Assembly: GCF_019097595.1 (NCBI RefSeq) | Contig: NC_080718.1 | Location: 26,679,157-26,743,156, forward strand | Length of the DNA: 64,000 nt | Origin: Hemibagrus wyckioides | Lineage: Eukaryota > Chordata > Actinopteri > Siluriformes > Bagridae | Direction of reading: 5' to 3' | Part shown: piece after piece, positions 34,400-44,491 of the stretch | How the letters are laid out: each line of letters begins with the position of its first letter | How positions within the stretch are numbered: the first letter of the stretch is position 1 | The notes under the pieces: generated by a model | Seen by the model: the letters and a program-made list of their open reading frames with translations, nothing else | Databases searched by the model: none | What the model was told of the DNA's origin: nothing | Program-made: the position numbers and the translations under genes

Positions 34400-34530
34400 A
34401 ATTCAGAGCACATTCTGTTTGACAGGAGACTTTAATAGAAAATAGGACCTTTGTGCTAGACATGTGCTTATCTCATTAACGCTGCTAAATCAGAAATAAT
34501 GTTTGGCATGCACCTGTCAAATATCCAGAG
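34400..34530. promoter_or_regulatory. Candidate conserved noncoding element
   Basis: Repeat-free stretch with GGAGACTTTAATAGAAAATA, CTCATTAACGCTG, AATAATGTTTGGCATG and CACCTGTCA. Placed between two minisatellite blocks it stands out as unique sequence. Conservation is unproven. Confidence 0.28.
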
Positions 34531-34662
34531 AAAAGGAACCTCTTCTAGTGTGGTGACTATATAGGGGTTATATTTTAAAATATGCAAAATATATTCAAAA
34601 CACAATCTAAGCCAAGTAGTCACATTGATTTGTGGTTCAGGTGTGTTGATGGACTTACAGGA

Positions 34663-35190
34663 TGTTGAAGCTATTCCTGCCCAATCTGGGGCTTCATTTG
34701 TCCATGGTTGGGTTATTCCTGCCCAATATGGGACTTCTGTTCATGGTGAGGTTATTCCTACCCAATCTGGGGCTTCTTCTGTTCATGGTGGGGCTATTCC
34801 TGATCAATATGGTGCTTCTTCTGTTCATTGTTGGGTTATTCTTGCCCAATATGGGGCTTCTTCTGTTAATGGTAAGACTATTCCTGCCCAATCAGGGGCT
34901 TCTTTTGTTCATGGTGGGGTTATTCCTGCTCAATCAGGGACTTCTGTTCATGGTGGGGCTATTCCTGCCCAATCAGGGGCTTCTTTTGTTCATGGTGGGG
35001 TTATTCCTGCTCAATCAAGGACTTCTTCTGTTCATGGTGGGGTTATTCCTGCCCAATCTGGGGCTTCTTCTGTTCATGGTGGCGCTATTCCTGCCCAATC
35101 TGAGGCTTCTTTTGTTCATGGTGGGGCTATTCCTGCCCAATCTAGTATTTCTTCTGTTCATAGTGGGGCTATTCCTGCCCAATCTTGGAA
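34663..35190 (+). repeat. 42-bp minisatellite, block B, about 12 copies
   Basis: Same unit as block A and same orientation. One frame reads a 14-residue AIPAQSGASSVHGG repeat over 206 codons (34625-35245), and a second frame reads LFLPNLGLLLFMVG over 179 codons (34662-35201). Two frames open together, with substitutions spread over all codon positions, argue against a protein. Confidence 0.95.
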
Positions 35191-36274
35191 TGTATATATA
35201 AACGCATATATAAATACTTATCAAATTCAGGGCGTGATCACCTGATATGTCTATAACCAAAGGGCCAGGTGAATCTACAGTCTGAGCTAAAAAGAATTTA
35301 GCGAGAAGAATTTCTCGAGATTACAGTTCGACAAAAATCCAATATGTTCCTTCTTAAGACGTTTGTGAAGAGGAAATGACCTGATTCAAGTGCCAGGTCT
35401 TTTATCTGTTATTGCCTGTGTAAAATCTGTCATTGTTTTTGTGCTAGTTGCCTAGACTCCTAATTATTGCATGCCATTTTGTTTACCCTTATTTCTCATC
35501 CAGCAGACATGGCAATGTGCTTTCTGAAGCTTGTTAAAGCCTAATGAGATTTATAATAGAAATTCTAACACCAGGTCAAGGTTAAAACAAGAAACAATGA
35601 TCAAACAAGAAGGCATGTATAGGTTATTGCAGCTTAAAATAAACCAGCTGTGACACAGAGCCAGAGCTAAAGGCTAAAGCACATACTCAAGACCCATGAA
35701 CCTAAAAGACGGGGCAAGCAGTAAAGCTAGTTCTTTTTGTGCTGTTCTGATTAGTCCCTATGAGCTATCCTTTATTCCTGGATTTTTCAGACCATGTCAG
35801 CTATCTCGGCTGTCTTAGTGGTACATTCCACAGATGGGTTCATCACATCAACTCATCTGTGTGTTACTCCACATGCCCTATCTGTTTGAGGCAGTATCCC
35901 ATCTTTTGGGGGTATGCTTGAAGATGCAGCAGGATATCTAAAATTCAAGAATTGACTCTTTCTAATTACATCCCCCTGCTTTTGTGGTTTTGATTGGTTT
36001 TTTACAATAGTACACTTGGTATTGAGTACAATCGCTGGACTCTTTAGATATTAAATGTTGCTTTTGGCAGGATCAGGCCTCAGAGTCTGAGTAGCTAATA
36101 ACTTTAAGGGTATACATGTAGAGTTATTTTATTGTATCTGTCTCTTGAGGTACTTTTATTTGCTATGGAGAATGCCATTTTGTTTATTGTCCAAGTCTTT
36201 GATTCGCCTTTTCAGTGTTGTCTTCCAGAGTTCCCCAGAGTTCCTAATGAAAGGTGTCACTTCTTAGTGACTTT
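35191..36274. other. Unique sequence; possible regulatory island at 35390-35580
   Basis: No coding exon is recognised. The segment at about 35390-35580 is repeat-free with CTCCTAATTATTGCATGCCA and CCTAATGAGATTTATAATAG, reminiscent of conserved noncoding sequence. Confidence 0.3.
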
Positions 36275-36772
36275 TGTAACACCTACTAGCAGCAAGGGGA
36301 ACACAGAGAAAAGTAGAGAGTCAGGGATCCAGGAAAATAAGTGCTCTTTTATTTACAACAGTGGTAGAAAATGTCACTCTGTGAAAGGTGCTGGTGAAGT
36401 GGTCAAGAGTCTTCGGTGGAGCGGCGGTGAAGTGGCTAATCAGAGAGGCAGCAAGGCAGACCCCTGGAGCGTGGCTTAGGCTCAGCCATTTTGGGAGTAT
36501 TGTCCTCTTTATGGCGTTGTTGCATCCATTAACAATCACCCCAATCCTCTTCCTAGTGCTAAGCCTGGATTTCTTTAACCATCTTCTTTTGGAGGGTGAA
36601 GAATTAGGCAGCTTGTGATTGGTCCACTGAGTTTTGGTGCGCTTTTGGCCACTTTGCAGCCACACTCAGTGGCGCTGGCCATGGTGCTTAATTGCTGCTT
36701 TTGATTCAGCAATGCTGTTTTAAGGAGCTTTTTTTGTGGGTTGAGTACATTGTTGTGTGCACCACCATCACA
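36275..36772 (-). mobile_element. Possible solo LTR
   Basis: On the minus strand the segment starts TGTGATGGTGGTGC and ends GGTGTTACA, the TG...CA form of LTRs. It contains GTAAATAAAAGAGCACTT, a polyadenylation-like signal, near its 3' end. Length is about 498 bases. I find no clear target duplication, primer-binding site or coding body, so the call is weak. The two short overlapping frames at 36132-36665 lie within it and are unlikely to be genes. Confidence 0.25.
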
Positions 36773-37609
36773 CCTTGTATAGCGCTGGCTATTCCATATG
36801 CATGTATTCTATCTTGGACTCAATCCAGATAATTCTTTCTGCTACGTCGAAGAGTCTCGGTTGATTTTCCTGTATCTGTTTATCTTTTTTTATTAGTACT
36901 CACTTAACTTTGATGGTTATTATACCTGACAGTAGCTTACAGACAGGTAACTATTTCATAATTGGATGTTGATTGTCATTTGGTGAACAATCCCATCAGT
37001 CTGATCTTATAAAGTGGCTAGTTTCCCCAGGCAATGGTGTTATTTGATTGTTTCTCTCATATTCTCTTACAGTATTGTCTATATATTGTATATGTATACT
37101 CTGTAACTGCAAGGTAATTATGATTTCCGTCATAATTAAGACTAGAAAGGACTAGTCATCATATGTATCTAGAGAGGCCGGGATAAACGCTTAAAACTAG
37201 AATACACTCCACCATCCAGGTTGTTTTTAGGAAGTGGGAGAAAACCATAGAATATGGAACCTGGAACCTGGTACTGTGAGGCAGCAACACTGCATCCTCT
37301 GCCACTATAGTGATTTATGAATGGGATTATGGGGGAAAAAAAGGATACCCATGACAAATAAATCACGGGGTATTAGTTAATGCTTAGTAAAGATGGCCAG
37401 ATGTGACTTGAAGCTCTTGTAAGGAATAAAAGAATAAAGAGGGAAGGAAAATATGGGGGAAAGACATGACTATTAACAGAGAGAACTGACAAAGATGAAA
37501 CTGTTTGAAAAATTAATGAATGAAACTAACAGGTGTGACGGTGAGAATAAGGGACAGGTTTAAGACCTTCCGACAAGATTCAGTCATTAAGAGCATGGAG
37601 GACATGTGA
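36773..37609. other. Unique AT-rich sequence, no gene recognised
   Basis: No motif or repeat is recognised beyond short AT-rich runs. Confidence 0.45.
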
Positions 37610-37673
37610 CCACACACACACACACTATATATATACACATATACATATACACACACACATATATAGATAGATA
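37610..37673. repeat. (CA)n/(TA)n/(GATA)n mixed microsatellite
   Basis: CA, ATAT, ATACACAC and ATAGATAG runs lead directly into the Tc1-derived element at 37674, replacing its outermost bases. Confidence 0.9.
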
Positions 37674-37902
37674 GATCAGGCATAACATTATGACCACCTG
37701 TCTAATATTGTGTTGGTCCCCCTTTTGCCGCCAATACAGCCCTGACCCGTCCTGCACTGTGTATTCTCACACCTTTCTATCAGAACCAGCATTAACTTCT
37801 TCAGCAATGTGAGCAACAGTAGCTCGTCTGTTGGATCGGATCACACAGGCCAGCCCTTGCTCCCCACATGCATCAATAAGCCATGGCCGCCCAAGACCCT
37901 GT
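37674..37902 (+). mobile_element. Tc1-derived fragment, third internal deletion form
   Basis: Begins GATCAGGCATAACATTATGA, CCACCTGTCTAATATTGTGT, then jumps from CCTGACCCGTC to CTGCACTGTGTATTCTCACA and continues through AACTTCTTCAGCAATGTGAG and GTCTGTTGGATCGGATCACA. The deletion differs from the one in the 13022 and 17080 copies. It ends at CCAAGACCCTGT, where SINE sequence begins. Confidence 0.8.
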
Positions 37903-37993
37903 TGCTGCAGCACCCATGGAGCAGAGAGGGTTCAGAACCTTGCTCAAGGGCCCAATGGTGGCAGTTTGGGCCACCACATTAGCCACCACTACC
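37903..37993 (-). mobile_element. tRNA-derived SINE fragment
   Basis: On the minus strand it shows AAACTGCCACCATTGGGCCC, TTGAGCAAGGTTCTGAACCC and TCTCTGCTCCATGGGTGCTG, the body of the SINE family at 23107. The tRNA-like head is rearranged and the tail absent. Confidence 0.75.
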
Positions 37994-38379
37994 CATGTTC
38001 CCATGTTCTGAGCTCATCATGGTTCCCAGCCTATCACTGCTTGCACTCCTCATCACATGCCTTTGATTTCATTTCACTAAATGCCTTTATTTTGGTTATG
38101 ATCTTTGTTTTAGCTTGGTGTTGCCTCTGCTTGACGTCATGTCATTGGTTTGTTGCCTGACTGTGTTCACCTGTAATATGTTATCCTTTAATACATGCTG
38201 TTAGAGAAAGGTTATAGTATTTATAGTAATAGGAATGACAGAATCTTGTTTTAGAAATATTATTTATAAAAATGCATCATTATTGTTTTCTTCTTCTCTT
38301 TTCTTTTCAGAAGAGATTAAACAGAATCAGTTCTTGATAGTGAACTCAGGCCTCTATACCGTACTGAAAAGCAATATTT
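37994..38379. other. Unique sequence, no gene recognised
   Basis: A 109-codon frame from 37831 runs out of the transposon fragment into this region and has no coding support. Confidence 0.45.
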
Positions 38380-38640
38380 AACTCATAAATGTCAGCCACT
38401 TTAATCCCAATCCCCTTTAGTCTCAGTTCCAAGACACATAATCTTGGCCGTCTTCCCGGATCAGAGAGGGGCATTAGGGACCCACTGGGTACACACTGAG
38501 ATTAATTATGTATTGACCACACATACAAACAGACAAACAGTCATCGTTATTAGAGTGATATGGGATATTGCTGCTATTTTAGGTTCATGTGTGTGGTAGG
38601 CCACCAGAGTTATAAGAAGGCTTAATAATGGAGCTTTAAT
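38380..38640. promoter_or_regulatory. Candidate conserved noncoding element
   Basis: Repeat-free island with CTTTAATCCCAATCCCCTTT, GAGATTAATTATGTATTG and AAGGCTTAATAATGGAGC. Several homeodomain-like cores. Unproven. Confidence 0.27.
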
Positions 38641-38673
38641 GAAGGTTTTGTGTGTGTGTGTGTGTGTGTGTGT
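38641..38673 (+). repeat. (TG)n microsatellite
   Basis: About 13 TG units. Confidence 0.95.
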
Positions 38674-38802
38674 CCTGTGCTGGATAATCAGCTCTCTGGG
38701 GAAACTGCTAACATGGTAACAGTTGTTGGTTGTGTTGGCATCTAAGCTGTAGACTTCAAAGAGTTTTGTATCTGCTTATAATTGGGTAGTTTAGATTTTT
38801 TC

Positions 38803-39266
38803 ATCGTTCCATCCACCCATCCATCCATCCATCCAACCACTTATTTACCAATCCATCCACTCAGCCATCCACCCATTCATCTTTCTTTACATTCAACCAT
38901 CTTTAACATACATTCAACCACCCATCCATCCATCAACTCAGCTATGCATTCATCCATCTATACATTCACTTATTTTTTCATTCATCCATCTACCAAGTTA
39001 CCATCTATACACACACTTATTTATCCACCCATCCATTTATCAAGTCATCTACACATCCACTTATGTGTTCATCCCTCCATCCATCCATCTCTCCATCCAT
39101 CCACCAATCTGTCCATCTGTACATCTACTTATATATTCACCCAGTCACCCACACATGCATACATTTATTTATTACTCCTTCCTTCCCTCCATCCATCCAT
39201 TTATCCATCCATCCATCCATCCATCCATCCATCCATTTACTTATCTGTTCAGTCACCCACTGTTTC

Positions 39267-39331
<65 letters not shown>

Positions 39332-40032
39332 GGTAACCCATTCATCATCTACTCAATAATCAACTCATCTAGCCATCATCATATGGATTTATCCATCCTT
39401 TTTCCATTCACCCACATATCGAAAATTCAGTGTATAAAATCAATCCATCGATCCATCCATCCATCCATCCATCCAATCATCTGAGTATCTCTACACTTCT
39501 GTCCACTCACACATACATCACTTTACATATTCCTCTATCTACCCAATGTCTATTTAGTCACCCAGTTTCAGCTGTCCATTAATTCATATGTCTACATATT
39601 TATTTATCCATCTTTCTATCTATCCATCCATCCACCTGGTACCACTGATCATCTACAAAACAATCAACTTTTCTAATAATCTTCATACTGATTCATCCAT
39701 CCATTAACTATCCACTTATCCAAAATCCAGTGTATAAAGTAAATTCATCCATCCATCCATAGGAATCCTAGTCAGAGTCATGATGAATCCAGTAACCTGT
39801 GCAGAACAGTAACCCAAGCTCAGGGTCACTGGAGCTATGAGGTAACAATGTCACCTGTGCACCAACATCAATTCATCTCTCTATCTACTCTCAACAACCC
39901 TCATCATCCATCAATCCATTCGAACCAATACAAACCCATCACTGCACCCATTCATCCATTCAACCATCTAAACCAACCGTCTAAAATAACTCCATTCTCC
40001 CACCCTTCCACTCATCCACCCATTTATTTATC
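38803..40032 (+). repeat. (CCAT)n-derived tract with (ATCT)n core
   Basis: About 1.2 kb of CATCCATC words in varied decay, with perfect runs at about 39195-39238 (ATCC) and 39266-39331 (ATCT). Frames with Ser/Ile/His/Pro repeats are artefacts. Confidence 0.92.
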
Positions 40033-40051
40033 CATTTCTTAGTTACTTACC

Positions 40052-40056
<5 letters not shown>

Positions 40057-40081
<25 letters not shown>
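40057..40081 (+). repeat. (CT)n microsatellite
   Basis: Short clean CT run. Confidence 0.93.
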
Positions 40082-40082
<1 letters not shown>

Positions 40083-40084
40083 CC

Positions 40085-40410
40085 ACTGTTGTCAATAGTT
40101 TAATAGGCCATAATTTTAGCCCAGACACTTTTCTTGCTCAATAATGAGATGATCACATTCAGCTTTGGCAAATATCTGATTAGAAAAACTCACAGGATGG
40201 AATTAGTAGATATCTTTCTCTCGGCTCGTGTCGCAAGATGAGACGCAGAATTTTGGCTGTAGATGTGCAGCATCTGTATCGTTTGTTCAGCCCCTTTAAG
40301 CACAACACCAGCATCCAATTTGTGGCTCATAACAAAGCGGTATAACAGGCAGAATGATCATGAGCGTTATTAAGCCAGGTACCGATTGAGTTCCACGGTG
40401 AGCCGTTAAC
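40085..40410. promoter_or_regulatory. Candidate conserved noncoding element
   Basis: Over 300 bases without repeats. Contains GGCCATAATTTTAGCCCAGA, CTCAATAATGAGATGATCAC, TGGAATTAGTAGATATC and TCATGAGCGTTATTAAGCCA. The composition contrasts with the flanking simple repeats. No open frame explains it. Confidence 0.33.
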
Positions 40411-40621
40411 AATGTTAATAAAACATTTTAATGTTGTTTATGGTGTTGCACTCAGACTAGAGAAATATTTTGATTACTGAACGTGGGTGGGATTGATTTA
40501 ACAGATGGTGCAAAAAAAAAATAGGAACGCAATACAACCACACTCCAGAGGAAACATATTTGCGTGCAGACATGATCACAGCGCGCACAAACACACACAC
40601 ACACACACACCAACTTACTTA
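40411..40621. other. Unique sequence with (CA)n
   Basis: CA run at about 40589-40611. Confidence 0.5.
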
Positions 40622-40720
40622 TCTTGTTACTGCTTTATTTATCACAGCGCTGTTCAATTCATGATTCTGATTAATCATAAGATGTTGATTAATTTTCTCT
40701 TAAATATAGACTTCAGGTCT
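40622..40720 (+). mobile_element. Fragment of a dispersed fish DNA repeat
   Basis: The sequence CACAGCGCTGTTCAATTCAT, GATTCTGATTAATCATAAGA and TGTTGATTAATTTTCT corresponds, in reverse, to CCAATCAGAATTCAGAATTC and AACAGCTCTTTGGTATAA at about 42805-42845 and partly to 41855-41905. Three fragments of one family therefore lie within 2.3 kb. The family is not identified. Confidence 0.55.
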
Positions 40721-40830
40721 TTAGGACGGAGATAAAAAAGATAAAAAAATAGCGGCTGTTGACATTCCACAACAGTACATGTAGCTATAAATGGATAAAA
40801 ACGCGTGACAAATGACGCATCGAAAGGTTA

Positions 40831-41026
40831 TACAGTGGAACCTCGGCATATGAATTTAATTCATTCTGGAGACGAGTTCTTAAGGTGAAAATGTGTATTG
40901 CGAAACGAATTGTCCCATAAGAAATAATGTAAATGCAGATAATCCGTTCCAGCTGCCCAAAAATATGAGCAATATTCCCAATACGAAGCATATGTAAACT
41001 GTATGGCTGCTTACAAAGAACTGACG
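40831..41026 (+). mobile_element. MITE copy 1 (TACAGTGGAACCTCGGCATA family), left 196 bp
   Basis: Starts at TACAGTGGAACCTCGGCATA and matches the left third of the copy at 48227. It ends at ACAAAGAACTGAC, where AAAT-rich sequence takes over. Confidence 0.85.
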
Positions 41027-41422
41027 AAATGTAAAATAAATAAAGATGAAATAAAACTTTTAGTGTGTTTTTTTCTATAACAGCATGACCCCAAGTGTAC
41101 TTGAAAATGAAATAAAAATCATTTCCTCACTTGGCCCCACATGGACAGCCTGGAGATATATGGGACTGCTGTGGATAATAGCACTTAGAGACCATGGAGC
41201 TGCCTTTTACCACTGTCTGGATTTGCGCTCGGGTCTCCATCATTGATCGTTTGATTACTTCAGTAAAAAACACTCCGTATTAAAACTATAAAGAATTTAG
41301 AAATGACGCTGATGCTCAAAAAATCTTCTACACAATTGTGGTGTTTAGGTATAGAAGGAAATGATTAATCAATTATTAATCATTAAACATCAATTATTAA
41401 TTATTAATTAATGATTAATCAT
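41027..41422. other. Unique sequence, no gene recognised
   Basis: No motif is recognised. Confidence 0.45.
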
Positions 41423-41641
41423 CGCACTCTCCAGAGTCACCCAGATGAGGATGAGGCTGAGGTTCCCTTACAGAGTCTGGTTCCTCTCAAGGTTCCTTCC
41501 TCTTATCCTTTCAGAGAGATTTTCCTTGCCACCTTCACCTCTGGCTTGTTCATTAGGAATAAATACAAAAGTAAATAGAAGAATTATTAAAAAATATTAA
41601 CAAACAAACAAAATAAATAAAAAATAATGTATTCCTCATTA

Positions 41642-41708
<67 letters not shown>

Positions 41709-41791
41709 AAGCACTATACAAATAAAATAAAACTGAATTAAAATTGCCTTGTGTCCAAGTATGGATGGATGGATGGATGGATGGATGGATG
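41423..41791 (+). mobile_element. Dispersed repeat with expanded AAAT tail
   Basis: GAGTCTGGTTCCTCTCAAGG, TTCCTTCCTCTTATC, TTTTCCTTGCCACC, CTTGTTCATTAGGAATAAAT and, later, AAGCACTATACAAATAAAAT follow the order of a very common fish repeat. An (AAAT)17-like run at 41642-41709 interrupts its 3' part, and a GGAT run follows at 41764-41791. Confidence 0.65.
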
Positions 41792-42489
41792 TTTGAACTA
41801 ATCTAAAATCTTTACAAAGTCAACAATGCCACGGAAATTCCCAACACACCTTTGTCATCAGAGCTGCTGTTATAGAAAACCAACCAGTCAGAACGTCACA
41901 TTCAATAGTGTCATGTTTTATATAATGAATCAAATGTAACAGAATGTTAAGCAGTACTGTAGTAGTCACTACATCCTCAGTTCTAAGTCTTCTTCGCAGA
42001 CCTACTGGAATGAATTGGCTCTTCTCTTCTGCAACTAATTCTCCTGTTTGGCTGGCGTTATCTCTCTGACTCAGGCCTTGTCCCCAGACAGTGAAGAGAG
42101 AAACACTGGCAGATGTTCTGGATGTAAAAGTGTTCCTAAGCTTTGGACTGCAATCAGACACCCACAAGCTGTTCGTCTGTGTTTGTTTGAGTTTCCTATG
42201 GTCAGCCCCGTGTGTGAAAGGATTTGGATCCATCAACAGTTGGTGCGTCTGTTGCTATTAATGCCAAAAATTTTGCCACTAAGGTTCTGTAATTAAAATC
42301 CACTAATGCATGTCTATACTAGATGTAAATAAATTGGCAGCTATAGATATGGGTCCATCCCAAAAGTCTGAGTGTCTGACTGTCTGAGTGAATGCTAAGT
42401 AAAAGAATAAAACATTTAAGGGTGTTGTATTGTATTATTTTCCAACAATATCATGTGTTGCAATTTGTCAATATTAACAATATTAAAGA
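41792..42489. other. Mostly unique; includes a dispersed fragment at 41855-41905
   Basis: GAGCTGCTGTTATAGAAAAC and CAACCAGTCAGAACG at 41860-41895 belong to the family at 40622 and 42715. Overlapping frames on both strands at 41820-42296 have no recognised motif. Confidence 0.45.
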
Positions 42490-42634
42490 ATGTCCCCTGG
42501 TGGTCCAGTGGCAGGATCCGTCAATCTCACCACTGAGACCAGGGTTTAATTTCCAGCCACTGAAGGGCTAGTTCTCTTTGTTGGCCCCAAACCCGGATAA
42601 AACGGGAGTAAAAACCTGTTCTAAAATAAAAAAA
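42490..42634 (+). mobile_element. tRNA-derived SINE, internally deleted
   Basis: The A box is TGGTCCAGTGG (42501-42511) and the B box GGGTTTAATTTCC (42542-42554), spaced as in a tRNA. The body GGCCCCAAACCCGGATAAAA, CGGGAG, then AAAACCTGTTCTAAAATAAA is a shortened form of the body in the minus-strand SINE at 43031. Confidence 0.82.
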
Positions 42635-42924
42635 TGCAGATCAGACGGTAACGAAGCACTGACACTGGAGACTCCTTCCAAAAATGTTTAATAAATTAAT
42701 TAGAAAAATCCACCATATCAACATTCTTGATATGGTTACCACAACATGTTGCACAACAATCAGAGCTGCTCTTATGTCTCATAAATGAATCCACACCCCT
42801 TGACCAATCAGAATTCAGAATTCAACAGCTCTTTGGTATAACAGTTATTAAGGCGTGTATCATAAACATTCTGTCCTCCTCAGGCAAGAATCCTTAGACA
42901 CACCCACTGTTTCCATTAACACCA
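42635..42924. mobile_element. Dispersed DNA repeat fragment (42715-42875) in unique sequence
   Basis: GTTACCACAACATGTTGCAC, GAGCTGCTCTTATG, TTGACCAATCAGAATTCAGA and CAACAGCTCTTTGGTATAAC are the reverse-orientation counterpart of the 40622 fragment. Confidence 0.5.
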
Positions 42925-43030
42925 GGAGCCTCATTTATAAAACGGTGCCTGGATTCCAGAGTGAAAGTACGCACAAAAAATGACATAAGCACAAAAAAAT
43001 TATTTATAAAACCTATTATATTAATTGCTT

Positions 43031-43228
43031 TTCCTTCAGCTTCACCCTGTTCAGAGTCGCCACAGCGACATTTCAGTTTGGCACAGGTTTTACGCTGGAT
43101 GCCCTTCCTGACGCAACCCTCCCATTTTATCCGGGCTTGGGATCGGCACTGATAGTTAACTCTTCTCGGGAATCGAACCCGGGCTGCAGCAATGAGAGCA
43201 CAGGATCCTGCTGTTAGATCATATCACT
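43031..43228 (-). mobile_element. tRNA-derived SINE
   Basis: On the minus strand it has a degraded head, a perfect B box GGTTCGATTCC (43169-43179), then AAGCCCGGATAAAATGGGAG, GGTTGCGTCAGGAAGGGCAT, CCAGCGTAAAACCTGTGCC, CTGTGGCGACTCTGAACAGG and AGCTGAAGGAAAAGC. This order is the well-known fish SINE body and tail. A shortened copy lies 540 bases away in the opposite orientation (42490). Confidence 0.87.
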
Positions 43229-43344
43229 GATTTTTAAAATTCACAGTTTTCTTGCCAATGTACGGAGATAAATAGACATTTTCTGCTGTCCGGTTACCAC
43301 CCACATATGACCATAAATGGTCAATGCAAATGATCTCATGTATA

Positions 43345-44150
43345 TTTAAATATAGAGTGTCCTATTCATTTCTGAGTGAGGTATCACTGACAATAGTCAA
43401 GAAAAAAAACCCATTGGGGAATATGAATAGAATGTTTCTTTTGAGACTGAGCCAAAATTCACTAAATTACCTCAATTTAAAAAATGAAAATATAAGAATT
43501 AAATAAAAATAAATGGGATTATGACCAAATTATCATTGGTCTAAAAACTGTTGGGATAAAATACAGCAAATTTTTGTTTTTTCAAGTGTTGGTTGAAGTA
43601 TTTCAGGAAGACGTAGGTCTTGACTCACCTGTTTGGACATCTAATTAAGTTCAAAAGGGCCTTGCTCAGGGGCCCAGCAGTGGCAAGCTTGGAAGACCTG
43701 GGATTCGAACTCACAACCTTCCAATCTGGTGATTTCCAAAATGGTGAGATGGTGGGAACAGTCGAGCAGATGATACTGGAGGACCTGAGGAAACGAGGTG
43801 CAGTGTGTTGACAGATAAAAGCTTCAAAGTAAGGTGATTCTGGTCCAGTTTTGGCTTGTAGGCAATCAGTAGTGTTTTGAATCTGATGCAGAATCTTCCA
43901 GAAGTCAGTGGATTGTGCACAAGCAATGGGGTGGTGTGGGAGAACCTCACAAGGTAAGCTGCATTTTGGATCACTGTGCTTGAATTTTGTTCTTAAGAAG
44001 ATCTGCCAGAAGTCTTGAAGGACTGAACAGGCACCTGAGTGGCCTGTATGGATAAAAATGGACAAATCCTCCTGATATTGTAAAAGAGATAATGACCTGA
44101 GTGTCTCAGATGAGCAACATGTGAGGAAAAGGACAGCAGTAGAAAAAGAA
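43345..44150 (-). pseudogene. L2-like LINE, reverse transcriptase C-terminal fragment and 3' region
   Basis: In an intact LINE this protein copies the element's RNA at the insertion site. On the minus strand the peptide IQNAAYLVRFSHTTPLL, then CIRFKTLLIAYKPK, matches the C-terminal block of fish L2-type reverse transcriptases (family form LIQNAAARLV...HTTPLL...RI.FK.L.LAYK). The nucleotide stretch at 44035-44100 corresponds to the region just upstream. The catalytic core is absent, so the copy is 5'-truncated. Frames are broken, and a SINE fragment interrupts it at 43656-43729. The 3' region (43345-43620) is paralogous to 45880-46180. Confidence 0.8.
43656..43729 (-). mobile_element. SINE fragment inserted in the L2 LINE
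   Basis: On the minus strand: GAAGGTTGTGAGTTCGAATC (B box), CCAGGTCTTCCAAGCTTGCC and ACTGCTGGGCCCCTGAGCAA. LINE sequence resumes on both sides. Possible short flanking duplications are TTCAAAA (43650-43656) and TTCCAAAA (43734-43741). Confidence 0.75.
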
Positions 44151-44340
44151 AGTCCACTTGAAGCAGTAATTCACACTGTTTGGGTCATGGGTCAAAGCTT
44201 CCGTAAATACATGGAACTACACTGAATGCTCAATTTCCTGTGAAGTATTTCTTTATAAATCCCAGTTTCTACATGGAAGGTTCGGTACGCACATTACCGA
44301 CCCATATGTGTACGTACACACTCTTTGTAAATGACGCCCC

Positions 44341-44491
44341 AGACAACGCCGCTCACGCTCGCTCATACTCCCGGCTAATTACACACACCTGCTGCCCATT
44401 TACGCTAATCATGCTGTGCTTTTCTTCCTCTTATTCAGTTTGTCACTTCGCAATACCCTGTTTTTATGCTTATCTTTTTTTTTTAATCATT
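44341..44491. other. Unique sequence
   Basis: Nothing is recognised. Confidence 0.4.

Larger units (their letters stand above)
42925..44340. mobile_element. DNA element hosting nested SINE and LINE insertions
   Basis: The left end GGAGCCTCATTTATAAAACG with a following GTACGCAC and the right end (reverse complement GGGGCGTCATTTACAAAGAG with GTACGTACAC) are imperfect inverted repeats of a widespread fish element. Between them lie a minus-strand SINE (43031-43228) and an L2-like LINE (43345-44150) that holds another SINE piece. No transposase is visible and no target duplication is clear. Confidence 0.5.

Noticed and set aside
34625..35245. A 206-codon frame with AIPAQSGASSVHGG repeats as a secreted repeat protein
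   Set aside because: A second plus frame is open over almost the same length, there is no signal peptide, and substitutions do not favour third positions by eye.
36132..36665. Frames of 115 and 114 codons around 36.1-36.7 kb as exons
   Set aside because: They overlap on opposite strands and fall within a segment that looks more like an LTR or other repeat.
42495..42560. A functional tRNA gene
   Set aside because: Same reasoning: the cloverleaf is not closed and the SINE body follows directly.
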